Assembly: GCA_041395165.1 (NCBI GenBank) | Contig: JAWLBA010000003.1 | Span: 106,033-170,032, forward strand | Length of the DNA stretch: 64,000 bases | Direction of reading: 5' to 3' | Origin: JAIBCM01 sp041395165 | GTDB lineage: Bacteria > Verrucomicrobiota > Verrucomicrobiia > JADLBR01 > JAIBCM01 | Shown here: positions 1-10,105 of the stretch, piece by piece | Layout: each line of letters starts with the position of its first letter | Position numbering within the stretch: position 1 is the first letter of the stretch | Translations under genes and position numbers: made by a program | The notes under the pieces: generated by a model | What the model saw: only the letters and a program-made list of their open reading frames with translations | What the model was told of the DNA's origin: nothing | Database searches by the model: none

Positions 1-869
1 ATCGACCAACTCCTTCTTAATCTCCATGCGACCCGACTCTAACTTCACCAAGTCCAACAAATCATTAATCAACTTCAACAACCGCATCGCATTGGAATAC
101 ATAATTTCCAAAAGCTCCATCCCTCCTCGAATCGTCTTTAACTCTTTTTGCGCTCGTAACTTATCCAAAGGCGCCAAAAGTAAAGTCAACGGGGTTCGCA
201 ATTCATGGCTCACATTAGCAAAAAATCGGCTCTTAACTTGATCCAATTCAATCAACTTTTGATTAGCCGCTTCTAGTTGACGTTTGTTTTCATCAAGCTC
301 ATAGCGTGAGGCAAACTCTCGAAACCTTAATCGATTATAAAGTAACTTCCTGTAAATACAATGACAGCTGTTAAAATGATAAAATAAAGATTGCTGATAA
401 AAGTTTTAATATGTTCAAAGTTGCCATGAGTTAATATCGCAATAAAATAACAAGTTATCACAACTGATACGGAAACAATGCTCTGAAGAAAAGTCCCTTG
501 AACCACGGCACTCGTTCCTACAATCACCAAATTCAATCCCGCATAATAAGGAGATGTTTCGCCTTCTGTTCGATAAATCATCCACGCCATAAAAAAAGTG
601 GGCAAGGCATACCAACCATGAGAAAAAATCAAATAATAACGCTCTCCCCATTTAGTATTTAAAATAAACCAAACTAGAAAAATTAAAAAAGCACATAACA
701 ATCTGGCATTGAAGAAGAGTAACAAATGAGAAGGATAAACAAGAAAATCAAGCATGGCGCCAAGTGGCATTAATGAGCCTGCCAGTAAACAAGCAATACG
801 AGCATTTACAATTCGCATCTGACGATTGTATTGCTTGAAAGCCTCTGTTAGATGGATTGCATCAGACAT
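1..869 (-). CDS. Sensor histidine kinase, membrane-anchored (partial at the left edge, frameshifted)
   Basis: Reading leftward, residues 1-178 form an N-terminal membrane domain with about six hydrophobic segments. That frame stops at 327-329. In the adjacent frame the protein continues as a linker (RLRFREFASRYELDENK) and a HisKA dimerisation helix with the H-box FFANVSHELRTPL, in which the His is the expected phosphate acceptor; it then runs off the window. The two pieces join naturally, so one frameshift at about 330-345 splits a single gene. The start ATG at 869 overlaps the end of the upstream methyltransferase by 8 bp, so the two are probably translated together. By family it would autophosphorylate in response to a membrane or lipid signal. 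The ATPase domain and any receiver domain lie outside the window. The kinase call is firm; the ligand is unknown. Confidence 0.85.
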
Positions 870-2298
870 TTACCAAACTCAAGTTTTTCCTTAGCTCCAA
901 AAAAATGTTAACCTTTGTGTCATCGGCTTTGACTGCCCAGAAGTCTTTATCAACGGCTTTGGGAACCAAATATTGAAGATTTTCAAAATTGCGATAAATC
1001 AAATGCCACTCCAAAACATATTCCATCATATTTTTTTGCGGATTTTGAATATCCACATTCGTTACCACTACTAACCCACCTGGACAAACTAATTGATAGA
1101 AAACCTCTACCAATCTTTGACAAACTCTGTCTGATAAATAATCAAACAACCCAGCGCAGTAGACCAAATCATAAGCCTCAGGCATCAATATTTCGCTGCT
1201 TTTTCCACATTCTTTTAAAATTTGATGAACTGACTTTTTAACAAAACGAAACTCGGTTTGTCGCTTAAATTGCTTGCAAATATTTTTAATTTTTTGCTCT
1301 GTATAAGCTAAGGTTTCATCATTAAAATCAATTAACGTAAAGTGCGCCAAGTCACTCAGATCATAAGCCTCAAGAAAATTCTGAATTTCTTGAGCTGGAC
1401 CACAACCCAAATTCAATATCTTAATTTTTTCCCCTGAAGTTTTTAAACGCTTTACCTCTTCAAGTAAAACGTTTGTTAAATATTTAATGCGATTTCGATG
1501 AGCTTGTGCCGGAGCTTGTTGTAAAAAAGAATAATTAATAACTTTTGCAAATAATGAGCCACCTTGAAAAGGATCATTCAAAATCATATTCACCATCTCA
1601 AAATCACCCGCATAACCCAATGGTTTTTGATAGGTGCGATGAACAAAAGGAGCGCAGAGCACCAAAGGATGGAGTTGTTGCTTTGCGTAAAAACGATGAA
1701 TGGGACGAAGCGGTTCTTCAATGCCAGATGTCATCTCTTCAAAGCGATCAAAAAGCGGTTGAACACGCTTTATCAAGATTCCTTCTAAATCTCCCAAAAT
1801 TTCTCTTTCTATCACATCATGATCCCGGTTTGGATCGGCTTGAATTCCAAACTCTACCTGCTCTAACCATTGCCTCAAATCGGTTAAAAATATCTGAATA
1901 TCAGCAATCATAACCTTAAAATCAGACATTACACCTTGAAGTCTTTCCCAACCTTTAAGAAAGGCCTCAAATTCAGATTTTATATTTTTTTGAAGACCAA
2001 AAGGAGAAAAAACATCTACATCAAGCCAAGACTCGCCTAAGCTAACTTCACAAATTAATAGTAATCCCGTATTAACAATACCACTCACTACCGCTTTACC
2101 ATTATAAGCCAGCCTTTCTCCTACAAAAATTTTAAACTCAGATAAAACTTCCGAATTTTGCAAAATGCTAAAAGGATTATAAACTTCAAAGGTAACAGTA
2201 TGGCGCGTCATTCGGAGTACCGTGGCACGCACCGCACTTCCTTGACTGTTTCGACAAACAACAAAGCTTTCCTTTCCCGAATCCGAACTGATCATCAT
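862..2298 (-). CDS. PhcB-like SAM-dependent methyltransferase with PilZ-like N-terminus
   Basis: This 478-residue protein has a beta-rich N-terminal region (about residues 10-100) that resembles PilZ-like domains, a helical middle (about 105-230), and a class I methyltransferase domain. The SAM-binding motif ILNLGCGPAQEI lies near residue 297, followed by an acidic loop, FTLIDFNDET. The segment KPLGYAGDFEMVNM just before it is typical of proteins annotated as extracellular-factor (3-hydroxypalmitate methyl ester) biosynthesis enzymes, the PhcB family. In Ralstonia PhcB makes the fatty-acid ester signal sensed by the kinase PhcS; here a membrane histidine kinase gene follows with an 8-bp overlap. 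A role in making a methyl-ester signal is inferred from family and context. The substrate cannot be read from the sequence. Confidence 0.75.
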   Translation of the reverse strand: MMISSDSGKESFVVCRNSQGSAVRATVLRMTRHTVTFEVYNPFSILQNSEVLSEFKIFVGERLAYNGKAVVSGIVNTGLLLICEVSLGESWLDVDVFSPFGLQKNIKSEFEAFLKGWERLQGVMSDFKVMIADIQIFLTDLRQWLEQVEFGIQADPNRDHDVIEREILGDLEGILIKRVQPLFDRFEEMTSGIEEPLRPIHRFYAKQQLHPLVLCAPFVHRTYQKPLGYAGDFEMVNMILNDPFQGGSLFAKVINYSFLQQAPAQAHRNRIKYLTNVLLEEVKRLKTSGEKIKILNLGCGPAQEIQNFLEAYDLSDLAHFTLIDFNDETLAYTEQKIKNICKQFKRQTEFRFVKKSVHQILKECGKSSEILMPEAYDLVYCAGLFDYLSDRVCQRLVEVFYQLVCPGGLVVVTNVDIQNPQKNMMEYVLEWHLIYRNFENLQYLVPKAVDKDFWAVKADDTKVNIFLELRKNLSLVNV

Positions 2299-2433
2299 AT
2301 CATTGTAACCAGCTTAACCTTAAAAATATCCTATGAAAAGCCTTGTGATACAAGAAGAGAAATCATTATAAAATATTATGTTTTATAAATAAATTTTAAT
2401 TTTTATTAACCTGATTTCTGTTTTCCAATAAAA

Positions 2434-2610
2434 TCAATCCAGCTCAAACCTGTCTTCTTTCCAATCCGACTTTAAAAAATCCTCTTCATCCAAGTTGTCA
2501 ACCATGGTGTTTAACCCTTTAATATAAGCAATAAACTCGGCGACTTTTTCTACTTGCGAATCCGATAAATCTTGAAGCTCTCTCAAAACCACTTGCAATG
2601 GGTTGCTCAT
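2434..2610 (-). CDS. Small acidic protein, DUF2281/antitoxin-like
   Basis: This 58-residue ORF starts at ATG 2608-2610 and ends at TGA 2434-2436. It begins MSNPLQVVLRELQDLSDS and continues with a helix (QVEKVAEFIAYIKGL) that resembles the short helical antitoxin-like DUF2281 family, then ends in an acidic tail. No toxin ORF adjoins it, so if it is an antitoxin it is an orphan. It lies between the methyltransferase and the alpha/beta hydrolase, in a stretch with no other good ORF. Weak family resemblance only; it could be a small hypothetical protein of other function. Confidence 0.45.
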   Translation of the reverse strand: MSNPLQVVLRELQDLSDSQVEKVAEFIAYIKGLNTMVDNLDEEDFLKSDWKEDRFELD

Positions 2611-2770
2611 AGGTCAATCATAGAAAACGGCAATTTTTCTTCAATCTTTTTTCAAACTCATTCCTTTAAAAAGCAGTTAAAATTGGAACACCAAAAAACT
2701 ATTAATGAAATCGTTTTAAATTTTTCATGTAGCAATCTGATCAGCATCTTGCTATGAAAAATATAAAAAA

Positions 2771-3637
2771 TTGAACCGTTTTTTCTACATCGCACTATTC
2801 TTGGCTCTTAGCATGTTGCTCAATACCTCATGTGTTACACACCAAACCGTCAAAACAATCGCCTCCAAGAAACATTACATAGAAGTTAATGGAATTAAAA
2901 TGTATTATGAAATTCATGGTCATGGAGAGCCTATTTTACTCATCCACGGCGGCAGCACATCAGGAGAATCTTATTATAAACAAGTACCCGCATTATCTCA
3001 TTTCTTTCAAGTCATCCTTCCTGATAGTCGCGCCCACGGTCGAACAACCGATTCTGATAAGCCTTTAAGCTATGAATTAATGGCAATGGATTTTGTTAAA
3101 TTATTAAAAAAATTGAAAATTAAAAAAGCTTCAATAGTCGGATGGAGTGATGGGGGAGTCATTGGTCTTTACCTTGCCATTCACCATCCCGAACTTGTCA
3201 ATAAATTGGTGACTTTTGGAGCTAATTTTGATGTAAACGGCATTACAGAAGAATTTAAAAAAGCTATAGAAACTTCCCATCCCAAGGATCATCCTGCTTT
3301 TTTAAGAGAGCGATATGAGCAAATTTCCCCTGAAGGTCCTGCTTATTGGCCCATTTTTTATTACAAACTCAAAAAAATGTGGTTAAACTCTCCCCATTTT
3401 ACAATAGACCAACTTAAATCAATTCAAGCCCCTACCCTAATTTTGGTAGGAGATCATGATATTGTTAAATTAGAACACACGATGGCACTATTTCGATCCA
3501 TTCCTAATTCGCAACTATGCATTGTTCCTGGCTCCACGCATTTAGTGCCTTTGGAAAAACCACAATTAGTCAATGAAATGGTCCTAAATTTTTTACAAAA
3601 CTCCACCAATCAAGCCGTGCATTTACCTAAAAATTAA
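2771..3637 (+). CDS. Exported alpha/beta-hydrolase (probable lipoprotein)
   Basis: An N-terminal hydrophobic signal segment ends in LLNTSC, an approximate lipobox, so it is probably a lipoprotein or periplasmic enzyme. The hydrolase fold shows the oxyanion HGG motif (LLIHGGSTSG), the nucleophile elbow GWSDGG, an acid in LILVGDHD and a catalytic His in GSTHLVP, so the full Ser-Asp-His triad is present. The frame opens with TTG at 2771. An ATG at 2754 with a Lys-rich start (MKNIK) would be the natural signal-peptide start but is out of frame by one base in an A run, so a homopolymer error or a true TTG start are both possible. The substrate is unknown. Confidence 0.8.
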   Translation: MNRFFYIALFLALSMLLNTSCVTHQTVKTIASKKHYIEVNGIKMYYEIHGHGEPILLIHGGSTSGESYYKQVPALSHFFQVILPDSRAHGRTTDSDKPLSYELMAMDFVKLLKKLKIKKASIVGWSDGGVIGLYLAIHHPELVNKLVTFGANFDVNGITEEFKKAIETSHPKDHPAFLRERYEQISPEGPAYWPIFYYKLKKMWLNSPHFTIDQLKSIQAPTLILVGDHDIVKLEHTMALFRSIPNSQLCIVPGSTHLVPLEKPQLVNEMVLNFLQNSTNQAVHLPKN

Positions 3638-3700
3638 TACTGCAAAATTTATGCAAGTTATCGAAAGGCGAAAACGTCAAATCATTTACAGGAGAAAAAA

Positions 3701-4768
3701 ATGGAATACCCTTGCCCCTTTTTGACTAAATACGGAAGAAGCTCTATCCTACGCTGCCATCCAAGATGGCATGGAATACTTCATTAACAGAAATGGGGTT
3801 ACATTGCTTATACTACTGTATCAAACACCCCATTTTGCGAAAGGAAAGGAAAATCATTTTGGCAGATCCAGTTTGTGCCGTGAAACTACTGCAAAATGAT
3901 ATCGGCTGGATTACAGCCCTGGTATTGCAGTTGTTTTTGCCTCTGAAAAATGCCAAGTTTTCGCTCTTTTGGTTAAAGCCAATTGTTTAGGGTTGGAATT
4001 TGAAATGCCTCCTGCCTATAACACAAAAGAAATTGGAAAGAGCTCGACCACATCAAAAGGCTAGAAATGAAGCAAAAAGAAGGTATTCGCATTCAAGAAG
4101 AAGACATTAGAAAATTAGATAAAAAAAAATCTTCAAGATATTTCAAATAAATGGTTAGGTTCTAAAATCTTAAAAGATAGAGAAATTTGGATTTACGCCA
4201 GACGACCTGTCTTGGACCGGAAAATGACGTTCGAAAATTTGTACCTATGACGAAAAATATCGTTGGCTTTGTATTCTATGACCCTATCTACCGTAACGGA
4301 AAAAGTTGTCGGTTACTGTTCTAACACATCACGATGCGATGAAAAACGATATCATAAACTTGCCACAGCTATCAACATATGCATCAGAGATTTTTTAAAA
4401 CAGAAGGCAAGGAAGTTCTAAACATGGGAACTGCACCTTTTTACCAAATCGAACGCGGAAAATTCAATGACGATTCAGTTACTAAATTTTTCCTGAAAGC
4501 TTCTTATCAATTCGGGGACTACGTTTATAATTTTTAAGGGATTATCTTTTTATAAATCAAAATACAGAGGCACTGACACTCCATTCGCCATTTCCAATAA
4601 TACGATGCCTTCAAATGACATGTATTTAGCATTTTTCATGGAATTGCGGAAGGTTATTTTAAAATGAGTAAGACAACTTTTATGGGGAATTATGACTCAC
4701 CCATTTAGAACTAATCATTCCTTGACCCAAAATTATCTCGTCCATTTAAAAAATTTAATCATAATGTG
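3701..4768 (+). pseudogene. Broken DUF2156 (phosphatidylglycerol lysyltransferase C-terminal-like) gene
   Basis: A good ribosome site (GGAG, 3691-3694) precedes ATG 3701, and the product starts MEYPCPFLTKYG. Pieces in several frames then fit the DUF2156 fold in order: KHPILRKERKIILADPVC, a GFVFYDPIYRNG strand, DEKRYHKLATAINIC, then TAPFYQIERGKFNDDS and a C-terminal GLSFYKSKYRGT. At least five frame changes are needed to read it through, and it ends near 4768. DUF2156 proteins resemble acyl- or aminoacyl-transferases of GNAT-like fold, and some aminoacylate phosphatidylglycerol. Given frameshifts in essential genes elsewhere in the window, sequencing error is a real alternative to decay. Confidence 0.7.
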
Positions 4769-4899
4769 AATTCAATAAAAGACACAAAATTTCTCAAAAA
4801 TATATTAACAACAGCCATTACTTGTAACGTGAATCTGAAAAAACAAAACTTTATAATTTAAAGCCTATTTTGATTTCTCTCTAATCATCTTCGACAATG

Positions 4900-6226
4900 C
4901 CGTCATTAACATCACAAAAGCATCCTCTCAAAAGAAAATCAAACTAACGCATCTCCTTTTACCAACGAAAAGGCAAAAAGCATTTGGGAACAAGATTATT
5001 TAACAGGAGATTGGGGCGGACTGAGAACTGATCTTATTAATCATGGAATTGATTTTAACTTATATTATATCGGAACCATGGCCAATAATCTTGCTGGAGG
5101 AATTAAACAGAACTGTTTTCGAAGGGTTAACTTTTGCAACTTTGGATATTGATTTTGAAAAGTTACTCGATTTCAAGGGTGGAACCCTCCATGTAAGCAT
5201 GATTTATCCTCATGGAGAAAGATTCTCTAATGATTATGTTGGTGACATTAATGTAGTTAGCTTAATCGACTTGCGCAATAGCATACGGCTTTGGGAGCTT
5301 TGGTATGAACAAAAATTTTGGGAGAAAAAAATTGCCCTTCGATTTGTATGGTCAACTTTTCAGTAGATCAAGATTTTATGATCTCAGACTTTTCCAGAAA
5401 TTTTGTTAATCAAACTTTTTTCTTTCCTACTCTCGCATTTAATGTGCCATTAACTAGCACCCCTCGAGCTGCGCCCGGCATACGCTTACGAATCGATCCT
5501 TCAGAGCAATTTTACTTTCAAGCTGCTGTCTATGATGGGAATCAAGATCCCACCCTTGGTGTCACTGATATCAATGATTCCAACACGCGCATTAATCTGA
5601 ATGAAGATGAAGGTGCTCTTGCTTTTTTGAAATGGGATACTATCTCAACCCAAACACGAAACCCGGCCTACCTGGCACTTATAAAATGAGGAGCTTACTA
5701 TCACACAGATGATTTTCCAGACCAATACTATGACGTAGATGGAAACTCTGCTATTTTAACTGCCAAACCAAGCAGGATGCATGATGGCAATTATGGCCTT
5801 TATGCCATGTTCGACCAAATGCTTTTTTTAGAAAATAGCAAGGAAGACCCCGCTCAACAGGGCTTAGGAATTTTTGCTAAAATTGCAGGCGCACCAGAAA
5901 ATAGAAACCTGTTTTCAACAGAAATTGATGGTGGAATTATCTATAAAGGTGCAATCCCTGGGCGTGACTATGACGTCGTTGGTTTTGCCACTTCCTACCT
6001 AAAAATTAGCGACGACGTTGCGCGTTTTCAACGTGATATCAGAGATATTGCGATGATTCCAATTTCTATCTCTGATTACGAAACTGTTTACGAATGGACT
6101 TATCGTGCCCAAATAACTCCTTGGCTCGTAATACAACCAGATGTTCAGTGGGTTATCCACCCAGGAGGATCTGCAGCCAAAGAAGATGCGATGGTTTTTA
6201 TTTTGCAAACCACTTTACGTTTTTAA
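4900..6226 (+). pseudogene. Broken carbohydrate-selective porin, OprB family
   Basis: The family's opening signature is visible around 4985-5095 (DYLTGDWGGLRTDLINHGI, then FNLYYIGTMANNLAGGIKQ). It is followed by GLTFATLDIDFEKLLDFKGG, a long beta-rich body with NFVNQTFFFPTLAFNVPL and APGIRLRI, and a C-terminal strand ending in aromatic TLRF, as expected of an outer-membrane barrel. The body is spread over frames 5043-5366, 5318-5689 and 5777-6226, with breaks near 5105, 5345 and 5690. The signal-peptide end cannot be placed with certainty. OprB porins pass sugars across the outer membrane. The breaks may be sequencing errors. Confidence 0.75.
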
Positions 6227-6251
6227 GCACCGACTATTAAAACACTTCACA

Positions 6252-7691
6252 CTAATCTAAACGATGATGAAGCAACACAGCCGGAAAGCGGTCACCGGGA
6301 CAATCGGTTGGACGAGGATTAATCTCGCGATGCAAACAAAATTTGATTTTGGAATTACCACATATTTTTTTCAGATAATCGATTAATTCAATACAAGCTG
6401 CTATTTGTTTAGCCGTAGGTTTATCACGATTAAAATCTCCAACAAAGCAGATACCAATAGCAATCGTGTTAAGATATTCACTATAAAGATGTCCCCCTTG
6501 CAGCTGTTTCGTCCAGCGATTCCCAACTTCTATCTCACCATCGCGTGTGCTGCTTCCATTGCCAATAACAAAATGGTAGGCCAAACCATTTTCCATGCGT
6601 TTGACTTTACGATGATAAGTATCAAAAATTTGAGCATTCCCCTGTCTCGTGCCGCTATGATGCACTACAATATATTTCCAACGACCCGGTTTAACTTTGG
6701 GTTGATCGATTTTTGTTTTCACGCGTTGAAGAAAAATATAATTACCAGTTTGCTTGGAGGAATCTGGTTTAGGAGGAGGACTCGGAGGTGATGGAGCTGG
6801 CTTGGGAGCAGGCGGTTTCGCTACAGGCGGCGGTGGTTCTGGTTTTTTTTCTAGTTTTGGTTTTTCCACCTTTTCTGCTTTTTCAATTCTTTCCGTTTTT
6901 ATTTCAGGCTTTTTTTCTTCAATCTTGTTCGACACAACAGATGATGAGTTTGTTAGCTCAGGAGAATGAACTGGTGTTGTCGGAGCATTGGTAATCAAGG
7001 CTGCCTCAGGCTTCTTTTCAGGTTTGGGTGAGGAATCTAAAATTAAAGGCACCACCTTAGGTGGTGGAGAATCTGGTTGAGTGGAAGCAATAGCAACATT
7101 AGTCACTAAGTTAACAGAGACAGGTAAATAAATTTTTAAACGTTGTCCAATCTTAAGAATAGATTTCGCTGGAATTTGGTTCCACTGCGTCAATTCTTCA
7201 ACCGAAACCCTAAACCGCTTGCCAATATTATAAAGATTATCGCCCGGCTTCACGATGTAAATTTCTTCAGAACGCGATGGGTTCTCCATTGGTGCTGAAA
7301 CGACATTAGTAGGTAACACAGAATTTGTTGATGCTACCACTTCATTTGTGAGAATTGACGTGTTTGACGACGCATTAGTAAAAGCTTGCATAACAACATT
7401 GCTTTCCGCATTTCTCAATTCAGGCAAAGGAATAACTAAAATAGGTGGTGTATTAGTTATAGCCGAATTGGTCGCCGTAACAGGAATTACCAATTGTTTA
7501 CCAATGGATAAAATCGCTTGAGGATCAATATGATTAACCTCAATCAAATCAGCCAAAAAAACTTTATGACGAATCGCAATACGAGTCAGTGTATCGCCTT
7601 TTTTGACGATATAAACTTGGTTCGTTTCTGCCCATGTACAACTGGCAAAACTTAAAACAAAATTCAGCAAAACAAAACATTTCCCGAACAC
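6252..7691 (-). CDS. LysM N-acetylmuramoyl-L-alanine amidase (PGRP/amidase_2 type)
   Basis: The 479-residue secreted protein has a signal peptide (residues 1-21, cleaved near TWA), two LysM peptidoglycan-binding repeats (about 27-70, YIVKKGDTLTRIAIRHKV, and 144-188, YIVKPGDNLYNIGKRFRV), a long Pro/Lys/Glu-rich linker (about 200-315) and an amidase domain (about 335-475). Likely zinc ligands are His in KYIVVHHSG, His in FCLHREI and Cys in TDCPGD. It should cleave the amide between MurNAc and the stem peptide. It is the last gene after zwf and pgl, 46 bp downstream of pgl on the same strand, so it may be co-transcribed with them. Confidence 0.9.
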   Translation of the reverse strand: MFGKCFVLLNFVLSFASCTWAETNQVYIVKKGDTLTRIAIRHKVFLADLIEVNHIDPQAILSIGKQLVIPVTATNSAITNTPPILVIPLPELRNAESNVVMQAFTNASSNTSILTNEVVASTNSVLPTNVVSAPMENPSRSEEIYIVKPGDNLYNIGKRFRVSVEELTQWNQIPAKSILKIGQRLKIYLPVSVNLVTNVAIASTQPDSPPPKVVPLILDSSPKPEKKPEAALITNAPTTPVHSPELTNSSSVVSNKIEEKKPEIKTERIEKAEKVEKPKLEKKPEPPPPVAKPPAPKPAPSPPSPPPKPDSSKQTGNYIFLQRVKTKIDQPKVKPGRWKYIVVHHSGTRQGNAQIFDTYHRKVKRMENGLAYHFVIGNGSSTRDGEIEVGNRWTKQLQGGHLYSEYLNTIAIGICFVGDFNRDKPTAKQIAACIELIDYLKKICGNSKIKFCLHREINPRPTDCPGDRFPAVLLHHRLD

Positions 7692-7737
7692 GCTGTTCAG
7701 CGTAACAAGCCTTTTGCAACTGTCGAGTCAGAGCGCA

Positions 7738-8478
7738 CTAAGTTTTTTTGTCGCCTAATCGCTCCTCATTCGTTTGCGACTTTTCTTTCTGTTTTTCGCT
7801 CAAGAAATAATAATATTTAGAATTTTGCGGACGAATTCTTGCCGCCGGATAAGAAGCTTCTAAATCGCGTAATTCATCCAAGATTTTTCGCTTTTCTTCA
7901 CCTCTAATCAAAAACCAGGCCTCTCGTGCTGTATTGAGAATGGGATAAGTCAACGTTAAGCGCAGAGTATCTAAATCTTTCACTTCATTAACCACAGCCA
8001 AACGACCCGCTTCCCGTAACGCGCTGGAACCTGGAAAAAGCGATGCTGTATGACCATCCGATCCCAACCCTAACAATACCAGATCAAAACTAGGAGGATC
8101 ACCCAAATTCCGTTTCAACTGCATTTCATACTCCTCCGCAGCTGCTTCGGGACGCAATTCCGTTCTCCAACGATAGATAGAAAAAGGAGCTCCATTAAAA
8201 ACATCCAACAAATTTTGCTTAATCATCAAAAAATTACTCTGAGAATCGTCTGCCGGCACGTAACGCTCGTCACCGATGAAAAGACGTGTCGCTTCCCAAT
8301 TCCATTCCTCTTTCGCCAACGCTTGATAAAATGACTTGGGTGTGGAACCTCCCGCTAAAGCCACAGCAAAAAAGCCACGATTTTGTATTGCGATATTTCC
8401 TAATCGTTTCCAGGCTTTCAGTAAATTATCTATCCAAGCCGGCTCATTATCGTACTCAAAAAAAGCTACATTTTTCAT
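7738..8478 (-). CDS. pgl: 6-phosphogluconolactonase
   Basis: The 246-residue protein matches the SOL/DevB family: AVALAGGSTPKSFYQALA near residue 38, FIGDERYVPADDSQSNF near residue 67, and DLVLLGLGSDGHTASLFPG near residue 130. It hydrolyses 6-phosphogluconolactone, the second step of the oxidative pentose phosphate pathway. The gene starts 4 bp after the zwf stop, so the two enzymes of consecutive steps are almost certainly one transcript. A charged C-terminal tail (QKEKSQTNEERLGDKKT) is not part of the usual domain. The sequence is intact. Confidence 0.95.
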   Translation of the reverse strand: MKNVAFFEYDNEPAWIDNLLKAWKRLGNIAIQNRGFFAVALAGGSTPKSFYQALAKEEWNWEATRLFIGDERYVPADDSQSNFLMIKQNLLDVFNGAPFSIYRWRTELRPEAAAEEYEMQLKRNLGDPPSFDLVLLGLGSDGHTASLFPGSSALREAGRLAVVNEVKDLDTLRLTLTYPILNTAREAWFLIRGEEKRKILDELRDLEASYPAARIRPQNSKYYYFLSEKQKEKSQTNEERLGDKKT

Positions 8479-8482
8479 AAAA

Positions 8483-9997
8483 TCAAGACGAGGTCGATCG
8501 ATTACTCACTTCTTCGGTCAGCCAACGATTTCCCTCGCATGTCATTAATTGATCTGCCGCTTCAGGTCCCCAACTACCGCGGACATAAGTGTGCATAGGC
8601 TGATCTTGCCACTGATTTTGAATCGAGTCAACTATACGCCAAGCCTCTTTAACCTCATCAGCACGAGTAAAAAGCGTGGAATCGCCCACCAACGCATCAT
8701 ACAACAAACGCTCATAAGCTTCAGGCGAATACGAACCAAATTCCAAAGCATATTTAAAATCCATATCCACCGATTCAATACGACCACGTCCTGGTGTTTT
8801 CGCATTAAAACAAAGATGAATCCCTTCATCCGGCTGGAGACGAATACGCAACGTATTGCGCATCAAATGCAAACCGCACTTTGCTTGAAACAAAACACTC
8901 GGTGGTCGACGAAAAACCACCACAATTTCACTAGTTCGATGCTTCAAAAACTTGCCCGTTCGCAAATAAAAAGGCACCTCTGACCAACGCCAATTGTCTA
9001 CAAATAATTTGACTGCCACGTATGTTTCCGTCATCGACTTAGGATCTACCCGCTCCTCGTTTCGATATCCATCATATTGTCCACGCACTACACGTTCCGA
9101 TAACTGCTCCTTTTGAAAATCGGGAATGGAACAGAGCACCTTCACTTTTTCATTACGCAGCGATTCAGCATCCAACGACGCCGGAGGCTCCATCGCCGTT
9201 AAAGCCAGCAACTGCATCATATGATTCTGAAACATATCTCGAAGCGAACCCGCTTTATCAAAATAGCCTCCTCGCGAACCCACACCTTCGGATTCCGCTA
9301 CTGTAATTTGTACATGATCAATATAACGCCGATTCCAAAGCGGCTCATAAATGGAATTGGCAAAACGAAAATAAAGCAAATTCTGAACTGTTTCCTTCCC
9401 TAAATAATGATCAATACGATAAAGCGAAGACTCCGCTACAGCCGCTTGCAATTCCCGAGTTAATTTTTCCGCAGTCTGCCCATCAATACCAAACGGCTTT
9501 TCTACAATTAATTTTTGCCGTTTCGACTCCGAAAAAAGACCCGCCCCGTAAAGATGATGTGCCACTACACCAAAATATTCCGGTGCCGTTGCTAAATAAA
9601 ATAAGTAATGCCCCTCCACCTCACGACTCCCAGGCAACATCAACAACCGTTGCTGCAAACGCTCATACGCGGAAGCATCGGGAAATTCTCCCACAGAATA
9701 AAAAACGTGCGATTCAAATTCCGCCCATGCATTTTCATCCCACTGCTCGGAACGAGAAAATTTCTTCACCCCTTCCTTCATTTCTGCACGAAACTGTTCA
9801 TCGGTTTTGGAACGACGCGCAAAACCTACAATTTGAAAAATTTCAGGGAGCCGCTTTTCTAAATAAAGATGAAAAAGTGCTGGCATCAACTTCCTAACCG
9901 TCAAATCGCCGGACGCACCAAAAATAACCATCGCAAACGGAGGCGTCACCGTCATCCCATCTCCTAAATCGCAAGCAGAACGATAAATCTCAGTCAT
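8483..9997 (-). CDS. zwf: Glucose-6-phosphate 1-dehydrogenase
   Basis: At 504 residues it is normal length for the family. The dinucleotide-binding motif FGASGDLTVRKLMPALF lies near residue 27 and the substrate-site signature RIDHYLGKETVQN near residue 193. It oxidises glucose-6-phosphate with NADP (or NAD) to 6-phosphogluconolactone, the product of which is taken by the following pgl. It is the first gene of the zwf-pgl-amidase run. The 108 bp upstream separate it from a divergently transcribed aminotransferase, so that gap should hold both promoters. The sequence is intact. Confidence 0.96.
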   Translation of the reverse strand: MTEIYRSACDLGDGMTVTPPFAMVIFGASGDLTVRKLMPALFHLYLEKRLPEIFQIVGFARRSKTDEQFRAEMKEGVKKFSRSEQWDENAWAEFESHVFYSVGEFPDASAYERLQQRLLMLPGSREVEGHYLFYLATAPEYFGVVAHHLYGAGLFSESKRQKLIVEKPFGIDGQTAEKLTRELQAAVAESSLYRIDHYLGKETVQNLLYFRFANSIYEPLWNRRYIDHVQITVAESEGVGSRGGYFDKAGSLRDMFQNHMMQLLALTAMEPPASLDAESLRNEKVKVLCSIPDFQKEQLSERVVRGQYDGYRNEERVDPKSMTETYVAVKLFVDNWRWSEVPFYLRTGKFLKHRTSEIVVVFRRPPSVLFQAKCGLHLMRNTLRIRLQPDEGIHLCFNAKTPGRGRIESVDMDFKYALEFGSYSPEAYERLLYDALVGDSTLFTRADEVKEAWRIVDSIQNQWQDQPMHTYVRGSWGPEAADQLMTCEGNRWLTEEVSNRSTSS

Positions 9998-10105
9998 AAA
10001 CCCTCAACCCTTAGCAAAGCCTGACTTCGAATCGAGAAAATAGTCATTTCCCTACCTATTTCAAAACTCGCCATTCTCAAATATTATGCCATTCTTCCTT
10101 CCCTT

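Noticed and set aside
26..241. Plus-strand ORF at the left edge
   Set aside because: The opposite strand encodes the HisKA H-box of a histidine kinase over the same bases.
6754..6994. Gly-rich plus-strand ORFs
   Set aside because: They are shadows of the Pro/Lys-rich linker of the LysM amidase on the minus strand.
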